Source of the DNA: Chitinophagaceae bacterium
GTDB taxonomy: Bacteria > Bacteroidota > Bacteroidia > Chitinophagales > Chitinophagaceae
Direction: 5' to 3'
DNA: 64,000 nucleotides
Assembly (NCBI GenBank): GCA_016720825.1
Contig: JADKJV010000009.1
Location: forward strand, 62,001 to 126,000
Shown here piece by piece: positions 19,657 through 28,029 of the stretch. The notes under the pieces were generated by a model, which saw only the letters and a list, made by a program, of their open reading frames with translations, made no database searches and was not told the DNA's origin. The position numbers and the translations under genes are program-made. How positions within the stretch are numbered: position 1 is the stretch's first letter; each line of letters begins with the position of its first letter.

Positions 19657-20471
19657 ATGCAAAAAAAATCATTCTGGAAAAAACGGGTTACTGGGCCTGG
19701 CGGGTATTCCTGTTTTATATAATCACCGGAACCATATTGTATTTTATGCAGGAATTCATCCTCTTCCGTCCCAAAAAACTGGCGGCAGATTACAAATACA
19801 GTTTTACTGTTCCCTTTAAACAAATTGACCTGGCTGTGAATGAGGACAAAAACCTCAGCATCGTGCAGTTCACGGTCCCCGATTCAGTACGTAAAGGCAT
19901 TGTGTTGTATTTCCATGGCAACCGCGGCAATATCAACCGCTATGCACCCTTTGCGCAACTGTTTACCAAAAACAATTATGAAGTCTGGATGATTGATTAC
20001 CCCGGTTACGGTAAATCCACCGGCAAACGCACAGAGCAAATCCTGTATGATGATGCCCACCTGTTTTACAAAATGGCGCATTCGATCATCGCATCCGACA
20101 GTATTATCATCTACGGTAAATCCCTGGGCAGTGCTATAGCAACAGAACTGGCATCTTCAAGGGATTGCAAACAACTCATCCTGGAATGCCCGTATTACAG
20201 TATGTCCAAACTGGCAGCCCGTTATTTTTTCATGTTCCCCACCGGACCGATGATGAAATTTGAATTACCTACTTACCAATACCTCTCTACTGTACAGGCA
20301 CCGGTTACCATCCTGCATGGAACAAAAGACGGGGTGATCCCTTATAAACATGCCGTGTGGTTATCAGAAGTGAAAAAAGGGATAGAATTAGTGACGATAG
20401 AGAAGGGAGGGCATAATGATCTGGCAGATTATCCTGTTTTTACGGAGAAGATTGATTCTTTGTTGAAATAA
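19657..20471 (+). CDS. Membrane-anchored alpha/beta hydrolase, copy 2 (frameshift near 5' end)
   Basis: The same design as the copy at 17385: a hydrophobic anchor, IVLYFHGNRGN oxyanion loop, IDYPGYGKSTGKR, nucleophile elbow GKSLGSA, acid in HGTKDGVIP and histidine in KGGHNDL. The ATG at 19657 is out of frame with the body. Adding one A to the A6 run at about 19678-19683 gives MQKKSFWKKTGYWAWRVF and a protein of about 271 residues. The region upstream of this ATG overlaps the terminator hairpin, so a start further up is unlikely. Substrate unknown. Confidence 0.78.
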
Positions 20472-20680
20472 ATACAGAACCACAAAGGGCACATCTCGAA
20501 AATCCAAAAAACAAATTCCAAAATCCAAACACAGAATAAACCTGTTAGCCGTTTGGGATTTGGATTTTGGATTTTGGATTTTTTTAAATACAGAACCACA
20601 GGGCACAAAGGAATACAAAGTTCACGAAGCTTTACACCTTGTGAACTTTGTGTATTTCTTGTGAACCTTGTGGTAAAAAA
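20472..20680. repeat. Compound repeat cluster (ACCACAAAG and AATCCAAA types)
   Basis: Contains ACAGAACCACAAAGGGCACA, then an AATCCAAA arm, its TTTGGATT partner (GGATTTGGATTTTGGATTTT), and then a second ACAGAACCAC..CTTGTGGTAAAA inverted repeat ending at about 20678. One repeat type appears inserted into a copy of the other. Lies between two convergent genes. Confidence 0.75.
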
Positions 20681-20681
20681 A

Positions 20682-21590
20682 TTACTCCTCCAACAACACT
20701 TTTGTCTTGGTAACTTTTAACTTATACCCCACTCCAACTTTCAACGCATAATTATTATCCGAATGGCTCACCGGAAATCCAAAGCAAACCGGGTAATCAT
20801 ATTCCTTCACCACATCCCTGATCACTTCTTCCACCGTTTGCCCGAAAGGCCTTTCGGTATCCTTCATATCAGTAAACCCGCCCACAATCAGTCCGGCCAG
20901 TTTGGATAATTTACCGCTGCGTTTCAGCTGATAAAGCATCCGGTCAACATTGTATGTGTACTCGCCTACATCTTCAATAAATAAAATGCGGCCCTTGGTT
21001 TTGATATCGGAATCGGTACCGTTGAGGTGGGCCAGTAAGGACAGGTTACCGCCTACCAGTTCGCCGATGGCTTCACCTTTGCGGTTGAATGCATGAACCG
21101 GGCAGTTGTATTTCTGCTTTTTCCCTTCGAGGGTTGTTTTCAGGGATTGTACAAATTCGTTCTCAGCGCCGCCGTCGTTGAAGGCACCGGCCATGGGGGC
21201 ATGCAGGGATGAGATATAATAATTGCTGTAGAGATGGCAGTGTAATACAGTGATATCACTGTAGCCGATAATCCATTTCGGGTTTTGTTTGAATTTTTTG
21301 AAATCCACCTGGTCAATGATCCGGCCTGTGCCATATCCGCCGCGGGCGCAGAGTACTGCTTTTATTTCATCATCATCCAGCATGGATTGCAGGTCGGACA
21401 GGCGTTCCGAATCTGAGCCAGAAAAATAATTAGTGGAATCACCGCCCAGGGTTTTACCCAATTTGACCCGGTATCCCCAGCTTTCCAGGGTGCTGATACA
21501 GGTGGTTATTTTTTCCATGGGCATAAATCCGGCGGGGCAAACCAGTCCGATGGTATCGCCGGGTACGAGATATGGTGGCGTTTTGATCAT
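20682..21590 (-). CDS. LD-carboxypeptidase (peptidase family S66)
   Basis: 302 residues, standard length. S66 enzymes remove the terminal D-alanine from murein tetrapeptides during wall recycling, in the cytoplasm. The Ser-Glu-His set is visible: nucleophile S111 in IIGYSDIT, glutamate in ILFIEDVGEY, histidine in FGFPVSHS. The N-terminal domain opens with PGDTIGLVCPAG. The symbol ldcA would fit the family, but paralogues occur in this phylum, so it is left blank. The gene is divergent from metG. Confidence 0.92.
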   Translation of the reverse strand: MIKTPPYLVPGDTIGLVCPAGFMPMEKITTCISTLESWGYRVKLGKTLGGDSTNYFSGSDSERLSDLQSMLDDDEIKAVLCARGGYGTGRIIDQVDFKKFKQNPKWIIGYSDITVLHCHLYSNYYISSLHAPMAGAFNDGGAENEFVQSLKTTLEGKKQKYNCPVHAFNRKGEAIGELVGGNLSLLAHLNGTDSDIKTKGRILFIEDVGEYTYNVDRMLYQLKRSGKLSKLAGLIVGGFTDMKDTERPFGQTVEEVIRDVVKEYDYPVCFGFPVSHSDNNYALKVGVGYKLKVTKTKVLLEE

Positions 21591-21629
21591 ATTGATGAAT
21601 ATAGCCCTAAAGTTACCGCATCCCCTTCA

Positions 21630-21662
21630 TTTTGGGTATTGGCTGCGCAATGGGTATTTTTG
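21630..21662 (+). promoter_or_regulatory. Bacteroidota-type promoter for metG
   Basis: TTTTG at 21630-21634 and TATTTTTG at 21655-21662, separated by 20 bases, match the TTTG (-33) and TAnnTTTG (-7) consensus and spacing. The predicted start of transcription lies about 20 bases before the metG ATG. This is the best promoter match in the window. Confidence 0.65.
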
Positions 21663-21688
21663 CAGTCATTTTACACAGAACAACAATT

Positions 21689-23800
21689 ATGACTGATCCC
21701 AAAAGATACCTGGTAACCGCGGCCCTGCCCTATGCCAACGGGCTGAAGCACGTGGGTCACCTGGCCGGTGCTTATATCCCGGCTGATATCTATGCCCGTT
21801 ATCTCCGTGCACGTAAAAAAGATGTGGTTTTTGTATGCGGCAGTGATGAGCATGGAACGGCGATTCCCATCCAGGCCAAAAAAGAAAATACCACACCCCG
21901 GGCGATTATTGATAAATACCATGAAGCGATGAAACAGGATTTTGATGACCTGTCCATCCAGTTTGATGTCTATCACCGCACCAGTGAACCCCTGCACCAT
22001 GAAACAGCCCGTGAATTTTTTACGATGCTGCATGAAAACGGCGATCTGGAGACCAAAGAATCTGAACAATATTATGATGAGGAAGCGGCCACTTTCCTGG
22101 CCGACAGGTATATTAAAGGCACTTGTCCCAATTGCGGCAGCGACCGCGCTTTTGGTGACCAGTGTGAAACCTGCGGACGTACACTGAGTCCGGATGAACT
22201 GATCAATCCCCTCAGTACACTCAGCGGAAAAACACCGGTGAAAAAACAGACGAAGCACTGGTACCTGCCACTGGGTAAGCATGAACAATTTTTGCGCGAC
22301 TGGATCCTGCGTGACCATAAAGATGACTGGAGACATACGGTGAGCGGCCAGTGCCGCAGCTGGATTGACGGCGGGCTGCAGTCAAGGGCTGTGACCCGTG
22401 ATCTCGACTGGGGCGTGCCTGTTCCGCTGGAGGAAGCAGCTGGTAAAGTTTTATACGTTTGGTTTGATGCCCCGATTGGTTATATCAGTGCCACCAAACA
22501 GTGGGCGTTGAATAATAACCGCGACTGGAAACCTTACTGGTATGATAATGATACCAAACTGGTGCATTTTGTGGGAAAAGATAATATCGTATTCCACTGT
22601 ATCATCTTCCCGGTGATGCTGAAACTGCATGGCAATATTTTACCGGATAATGTACCGGCGAATGAATTCCTGAATCTCGAAGGAGACAAGATGAGTACCA
22701 GCCGGAACTGGAAGCTGGATATGCGTGATTATATCAATGATTTTGTGAAGAAAGATAACGGCGGCGGACAGTGTGTGGACATGCTGCGTTATTACCTGAC
22801 ACAGATTGCTCCGGAAACCAAGGACAGCGAGTTTACCTGGAAAGGATTCCAGGATGCAGTGAACAGTGAACTGGTGTCTATCTTCGGCAATTTCGTGAAC
22901 CGCACTTTTGTGCTGATGCATAAACTCTGCGCCGGCAAAGTACCCAAACTGCATGAAGCGGTACTGGATGATAACGATAAACAAATGATTGCTGATATCG
23001 CTGCTGCGAAAGAGTCAGTTGAAAATTGCCTGGAGAATTACCGTTTCCGTGACGGGTTATTCCAGGTGATTGACCTGGCCCGCAAAGGCAACCAGTACAT
23101 GCAGAAAAAAGAACCATGGATTCTGGCCAAGCAGGTGGCTGAAAAACCGGAGCTGCAGCAGCAGATTCATAACTGCCTGCACATTTGTTTGCAGTTAACG
23201 GCAAACCTGGCTCTGCTGGTTAATCCCTGGCTGCCATCCACTGCACAGAAAATGTGTTACATGATGAAAGTGGTTGAAAAAATGCTGGACTGGGAAAATG
23301 CCGGCAAGCTGAAACTGCTGAGTGTGGGATATGCATTACGTGAACCGCAACTGCTGTTCCGCAAAATAGAAGATGATGAAATTACTTACCAGGTCAATAA
23401 ATTAAAATCAGGCGCCTTGCAAACAAACGAAACACCTGCACCTGTTCCGGAAAAACCGGCGGTGCCCGCTAAAGACATCATCCAGTTTGATGACTTTGCG
23501 AAAATTGAACTGAAAACAGCAACCGTTATATCATGTGAGAAAGTGCCGAAGGCTGATAAACTGCTGAAACTGGAAGTAGATCTCGGTACAGAAAAAAGAA
23601 CGATTGTTTCAGGCATTGCCCTGCATTATACAGCGGAAGAGATGGTGGGTAAGCAAGTGGTTGTGGTAACCAACCTGGCCCCCCGGAAAATGAAAGGCAT
23701 CGAAAGCCAGGGGATGATCCTTTGTGCGGAAGATAAATCCGGGAAATTACAGTTAGTGAAGCCGGAAAATCCCGTGGATCCCGGTTCAAATGTAAGTTGA
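21689..23800 (+). CDS. metG: Methionyl-tRNA synthetase
   Basis: 703 residues, complete. Charges tRNA-Met with methionine. The class I signatures are HVGH (in GLKHVGHLAG) and KMSTS (in LEGDKMSTSRN). Zinc-binding cysteines lie in CPNCGSDRAFGDQCETC, and the anticodon-binding helical domain follows. The C-terminal 110 residues form a tRNA-binding (Arc1p/Trbp111-like) domain that dimerises the enzyme, with a Pro/Ala linker before it. The ATG at 21689 is chosen because it begins the family's MTDPKRYLVTAALPYANG and lies just downstream of the promoter. Confidence 0.97.
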   Translation: MTDPKRYLVTAALPYANGLKHVGHLAGAYIPADIYARYLRARKKDVVFVCGSDEHGTAIPIQAKKENTTPRAIIDKYHEAMKQDFDDLSIQFDVYHRTSEPLHHETAREFFTMLHENGDLETKESEQYYDEEAATFLADRYIKGTCPNCGSDRAFGDQCETCGRTLSPDELINPLSTLSGKTPVKKQTKHWYLPLGKHEQFLRDWILRDHKDDWRHTVSGQCRSWIDGGLQSRAVTRDLDWGVPVPLEEAAGKVLYVWFDAPIGYISATKQWALNNNRDWKPYWYDNDTKLVHFVGKDNIVFHCIIFPVMLKLHGNILPDNVPANEFLNLEGDKMSTSRNWKLDMRDYINDFVKKDNGGGQCVDMLRYYLTQIAPETKDSEFTWKGFQDAVNSELVSIFGNFVNRTFVLMHKLCAGKVPKLHEAVLDDNDKQMIADIAAAKESVENCLENYRFRDGLFQVIDLARKGNQYMQKKEPWILAKQVAEKPELQQQIHNCLHICLQLTANLALLVNPWLPSTAQKMCYMMKVVEKMLDWENAGKLKLLSVGYALREPQLLFRKIEDDEITYQVNKLKSGALQTNETPAPVPEKPAVPAKDIIQFDDFAKIELKTATVISCEKVPKADKLLKLEVDLGTEKRTIVSGIALHYTAEEMVGKQVVVVTNLAPRKMKGIESQGMILCAEDKSGKLQLVKPENPVDPGSNVS

Positions 23801-23812
23801 ACGTTAAATTCA

Positions 23813-23840
23813 GGGCCCGGCTAAACACCGGGCCTTTTTT
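23813..23840 (+). terminator. Rho-independent terminator after metG
   Basis: GGCCCGG / CCGGGCC stem with a 7-base loop, followed by TTTTTT. Confidence 0.85.
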
Positions 23841-23898
23841 AATGCCAAAGCCCCGTGTTTATTTGTTATATTTAGGTGTAACCCGATCATGTAGTTAG

Positions 23899-26800
23899 GT
23901 GAATCAACGACGGAAAAAGCGCATCCTCAACATTCTTCTTATTGTTCCCGGCAGTTTGATACTGCTGGCGGCGGTGTTCCATCTATGGTTTATCCAGCAC
24001 GCCAAAGGAATGCTGAAGGACCTGGTTGAAAAAAAATCCCACGGTAAACTCAAACTGGATATTGGTCATCTCCGGTATAACTATTTCACCCATGAAATGA
24101 ATATCCGTGAAGCGGTATTTTATTCCACGGATTCTGCCACGGCCACTACTTCCCACCGTTTTGAAGTAAAAGAAATACATGTAAGGCTGCAGAGCCTGCT
24201 GGCATTTGTACTGCGTAAACAATTACTGATTGATTCGATCAACCTGCAATCACCCGATATCCGTGTAACCACACTTCGTTACTCACCCCGCACCGGCAAA
24301 AAATCTTCCCGCGATATTTCCATCCCGTATGAGATGGGTAAAATTTACAAATCCATCCAGGAAGCACTGGAAGAACTGAAGGTTGAAAAATTCCAGATTG
24401 ATAACGGAAAATTTTCTTTGCTGAATAAAGCGAGTCCGGATCAGCAGCCGGTATTCATCACCCGCATCAATTTCCATATTGATAACCTGCTGGTAGGCGG
24501 CTCCCCTTTCAGCGAACAGGATAAATTATTTTTCAGTGAGAATGTAACCCTGAATACCAATCACCAGGAGATCACATTCCCTGACGGAAGGCATATGCTG
24601 AGTTTCCGGGGTTTTGAAATCAACCTGAAAAACCGAAGGGTAAGTTTTGACAGCTGTACGATTACCGGCAATAAAACAGACAGCAACAAGGCTTCCTTCA
24701 ATGTATTTTTTGATAAACTGCAGCTGGCCAATATTGATTTTGACACGCTGTATAAAAGCGAAGTGATTAAAGCGGATACGGTGATTTGCCTCAATCCCAC
24801 ATTCACCTTACGTGTAAATCTTGACACGCGGAAAGACAGCGCCCAGCGCAGGCCAAAACTGGAAACGCTGATTGAACAGCTTACTGGCGACATGCTGATC
24901 GGTTTTGTGAAAGTGAACAATGCGGCATTTGATATCACCACTTTCCGTGAAGGCCGTCCCAGCAGTTTTCATTCCAATGAAAACAATTTTGAGATGCGGG
25001 GGCTTACGATCAACCAGGGAGCAGAAAAACCCGTAAGCGTTGACAGTTTTGCAATGGCTATCCGGAATTACGAAAATTTTATTAAGGACAGCAGTTACCA
25101 GGTACAGTTCGACAGTGTATTGTTCCGGGATAACCGGATTTACCTGAGCAATTTTCTGTACAACAGGCTGGAGAAAGGCCGGATCATGCATTCATTTAAT
25201 ATCCCCAGGTTTTACCTCGGCGGATTATCGTGGGATGCGCTGGTATTTGACCGCAAACTGATTGCTGACCAGGCCACCCTGTTCAACCCTACGATCAGGT
25301 ACACCGACATGAACCTGCAGAACAGGAAGGGGAAGAAACAGGATATCTTCCAGTCGCTGGGAGAGATCAATGATTTTATGGACCTGCAATACCTGGATAT
25401 TGTGGATGGCAACATAGATGTGGAACTGAAAAACCACCTGCATGTGAAACTCCAGGAAGCCAGGCTTGGTATCCAAAGCCATTCACTGTTACACGCAGGC
25501 AATATGGCTGCTGTAAAAAATGCTGTCAATATCCTTGAATTTGAAAATGGAAGCATCCGGGCCGGTAATGTTACCCTGTCAATGAAAAAAGTGCATTATG
25601 CCGGTCAAAGCGGACAATGGAAAGCCGGTGAATTGAACATTGAAAGCACAGCTGGTAAATTCAGCCTGGTGGCGAGAAATGCCGCTGTTGAAAAAATGAA
25701 AGTGAACGAAGCTACTGGTGATCTGGAAGCAACGGGCATCAGCTGGGATCATGCCAACCTGCAATTATTCAATAAAGCAGTAGGAAAACAAAAAGAACTT
25801 CCTTCCATCCTTAATCTGACTTCACTTAAGGGAAAAGATACACGGATTACCTGGAAAGGGCCGGACAGCCAGGTATCCACTGTACTGGAATCCGTTTCAT
25901 TCCGTCAACTGGAGAAGTACCCGGGTACAAAATTAAAATTGGTCGGGCTGGAAGCAAAAGGCAGTGAAATTTCTGTGATGAACCCAAGTATGGTTTTTTC
26001 GCTGGGTGCATTTCAATATACCGACCTGCAGCCTTCGACAGCCAAAGCCGGCAGGTTAATAGTTACCGGTAAGAACCAGAGCCGGGTGTCTGCCAGTTTT
26101 CCTTCGCTGGCTTTTACACCTTCACTTGAACAACTGCTGGATGGACATTATCATTTGAATGATGTTTATTTATTCCGTCCGCACCTGGCCGTTAATCCTC
26201 CTGTACAAAAAGACAGCGCAGCCGGTGCCACGCCATTGCCGGTGGTATCACTGCACAATGTAAAACTGGAACAACCTTATTTCCAGTATGGAGATGTTAC
26301 AGATACCACCCGACTGCTTTTTACATGGAATGGTGAAGCCGGTAAATCCGATTATATATCCATGGATGAATTCCGTTCCGGGAAAAAAGGCATTGAAACA
26401 GAAAAGCTTGCCTTCTTCATGACCCATACTGAAATCAGGACCCGTGACAATAAAATTTTCACGATGAAAGACGGCAGCTTGTCGCTCCATACAGAATGGT
26501 TACGTGCCAGCCGGGATGTTTCCGGTAAATGGGGCTGGTCGGCAACGGTTGACCAGATGTCAGGAAAGAATTTTAACCTGTCGGAAAATATACCTGCAGG
26601 TCCATCCATGAAGATTGACCGTTTTAAGATTTCATCCCTCTCCCTGAACAGCGACCTGGTGAAAGCCACCAAATGGTTTATCCGGGAGAACCCGAAAATG
26701 GAGCTGACTGATTTTTATGGGTCCTATACCGGTGTTGAAAATAAACTGGAATGGTTTGGTGCAGGTTTCCATAAATCAAAAGGATTATTTACAGCCGATT

Positions 26801-27753
26801 CATTGTTGTTCACACCAATGTTCGACCAGGAAGCGTTTGTAAAACGGCACCCTTATGAAAAAGATTATGTAACGATACATACGGGCAAAATCAGTCTCAA
26901 TCACATAGAACCGTTTGCCTATTTAAAAGACGGAACCATCAAAGCCGGCGTTTTGCAGATCAGTGACCTGATCATGAGTGATTACCGCGACAAACGCCCG
27001 CCCATGCCGGAACCGAAATATAAACACTTACCTACGGCGATCCTGAAAAGGATTCCTGTAAAATTTTCGCTGGATACTTTAAGCATGCGCGGGGCCCGGA
27101 TCCTGTACACAGAAGTGAATGAAAAAACCGGAATGGCCGGTACGATTCCTGTTACACAATTAAATTTCCGTGCTTACCCGCTGCACAATACAGGCATCCA
27201 CAGTGCTGACAGCCTGAATATCCACGCTGATGCGATGGTGATTGATTCTTTGGTAACCAGACTACGTTATGCCGAATCATACAGCGATTCGCTGAATGGA
27301 TTTATTGAAACTGTACAGGTAAAAGGAACGGATTTGTTATTCCTGAATAAAGTGCTGGGGCCACTCAGTTCCGTGCAGTTGCAGTCAGCCGTACTGGATA
27401 CGCTAAGCATGCGTGTATCCGGAAACGACCTCCTCGCTTATGGCAAGATGAATATGTACTACCATGACCTGAAAGTCCGTTTCCTCCAGAACGGCCAGGA
27501 AAGCAAGCGGGGATTTTTGAAAAGCCTGCAGACTTTTATCGCTAATAGCTTTGTGATCAGAAACAAAAATGAGAAACGCACAGGCCGTGTATTCTTTATC
27601 AGGATGAATGACCGGTCTGCCGTTCAATACCTCATTAAAACAATATTCAGCGGGGCGGCGAGCAGTGTGGGTGCGAAAAATAACCGCAAGCTGATGCGGA
27701 GGTATAATAAAGATTTGAAGGGAAGGCATTTACCACCGGTGGATTTTAATTAA
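23899..27753 (+). CDS. Very large AsmA-like membrane-anchored protein
   Basis: 1284 residues in one unbroken frame, starting at a GTG preceded by TTAGG. One N-terminal helix (about 9-30) anchors it in the inner membrane; the rest is predicted to be periplasmic. It is built of long stretches of alternating beta strands with repeated phrases such as DIGHLRYNYFTHEMNIREAV, VEKFQIDNGKFSLL and LDTLSMRGARILYTEVNE, as in the AsmA/TamB/DUF748 group of bridge-like lipid transport proteins. Late sections echo one another (LDTLSMRGARIL; LDTLSMRVSGNDL), indicating internal repeats. A role in lipid or envelope homeostasis is inferred from the fold group. It is monocistronic. Confidence 0.7.
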   Translation: MNQRRKKRILNILLIVPGSLILLAAVFHLWFIQHAKGMLKDLVEKKSHGKLKLDIGHLRYNYFTHEMNIREAVFYSTDSATATTSHRFEVKEIHVRLQSLLAFVLRKQLLIDSINLQSPDIRVTTLRYSPRTGKKSSRDISIPYEMGKIYKSIQEALEELKVEKFQIDNGKFSLLNKASPDQQPVFITRINFHIDNLLVGGSPFSEQDKLFFSENVTLNTNHQEITFPDGRHMLSFRGFEINLKNRRVSFDSCTITGNKTDSNKASFNVFFDKLQLANIDFDTLYKSEVIKADTVICLNPTFTLRVNLDTRKDSAQRRPKLETLIEQLTGDMLIGFVKVNNAAFDITTFREGRPSSFHSNENNFEMRGLTINQGAEKPVSVDSFAMAIRNYENFIKDSSYQVQFDSVLFRDNRIYLSNFLYNRLEKGRIMHSFNIPRFYLGGLSWDALVFDRKLIADQATLFNPTIRYTDMNLQNRKGKKQDIFQSLGEINDFMDLQYLDIVDGNIDVELKNHLHVKLQEARLGIQSHSLLHAGNMAAVKNAVNILEFENGSIRAGNVTLSMKKVHYAGQSGQWKAGELNIESTAGKFSLVARNAAVEKMKVNEATGDLEATGISWDHANLQLFNKAVGKQKELPSILNLTSLKGKDTRITWKGPDSQVSTVLESVSFRQLEKYPGTKLKLVGLEAKGSEISVMNPSMVFSLGAFQYTDLQPSTAKAGRLIVTGKNQSRVSASFPSLAFTPSLEQLLDGHYHLNDVYLFRPHLAVNPPVQKDSAAGATPLPVVSLHNVKLEQPYFQYGDVTDTTRLLFTWNGEAGKSDYISMDEFRSGKKGIETEKLAFFMTHTEIRTRDNKIFTMKDGSLSLHTEWLRASRDVSGKWGWSATVDQMSGKNFNLSENIPAGPSMKIDRFKISSLSLNSDLVKATKWFIRENPKMELTDFYGSYTGVENKLEWFGAGFHKSKGLFTADSLLFTPMFDQEAFVKRHPYEKDYVTIHTGKISLNHIEPFAYLKDGTIKAGVLQISDLIMSDYRDKRPPMPEPKYKHLPTAILKRIPVKFSLDTLSMRGARILYTEVNEKTGMAGTIPVTQLNFRAYPLHNTGIHSADSLNIHADAMVIDSLVTRLRYAESYSDSLNGFIETVQVKGTDLLFLNKVLGPLSSVQLQSAVLDTLSMRVSGNDLLAYGKMNMYYHDLKVRFLQNGQESKRGFLKSLQTFIANSFVIRNKNEKRTGRVFFIRMNDRSAVQYLIKTIFSGAASSVGAKNNRKLMRRYNKDLKGRHLPPVDFN

Positions 27754-27756
27754 ATA

Positions 27757-27970
27757 CATTTTACCACAAAGAACACAAAGGTTTTTTCCCGTAACCTATT
27801 GAAGAGAATCTTGTTTCTGCGCATCTCATCTGTTCCATCACTCTGATAGTGCACAAAGGAGCAGCTAAAGCTGCTAAACCCTAAAGACTGATCAGTCCTA
27901 TAGTACTGTTCATTCTATTGTAAATATCTTTGTGTCCTTTGTGCATTCCTCTGTGCCCTTAGTGGTAAAA
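27757..27970. repeat. ACCACAAAG-type element with AGCAGCT core, left of CHAT gene
   Basis: Begins TTACCACAAAGAACACAAAGG and ends CCTTAGTGGTAAAA, so the outer ends are inverted. Near the centre, 27852-27890 carries CACAAAGGAGCAGCT, the palindrome AGCAGCT-AA-AGCTGCT, and ACCCTAAAGA. The matching element lies at 30974-31184. Confidence 0.75.
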
Positions 27971-28029
27971 AAACCAGCCTCACCCATCCCTTCTGTTTTT
28001 TTTCATACCTTAAACTTCAAATCCCCCGT

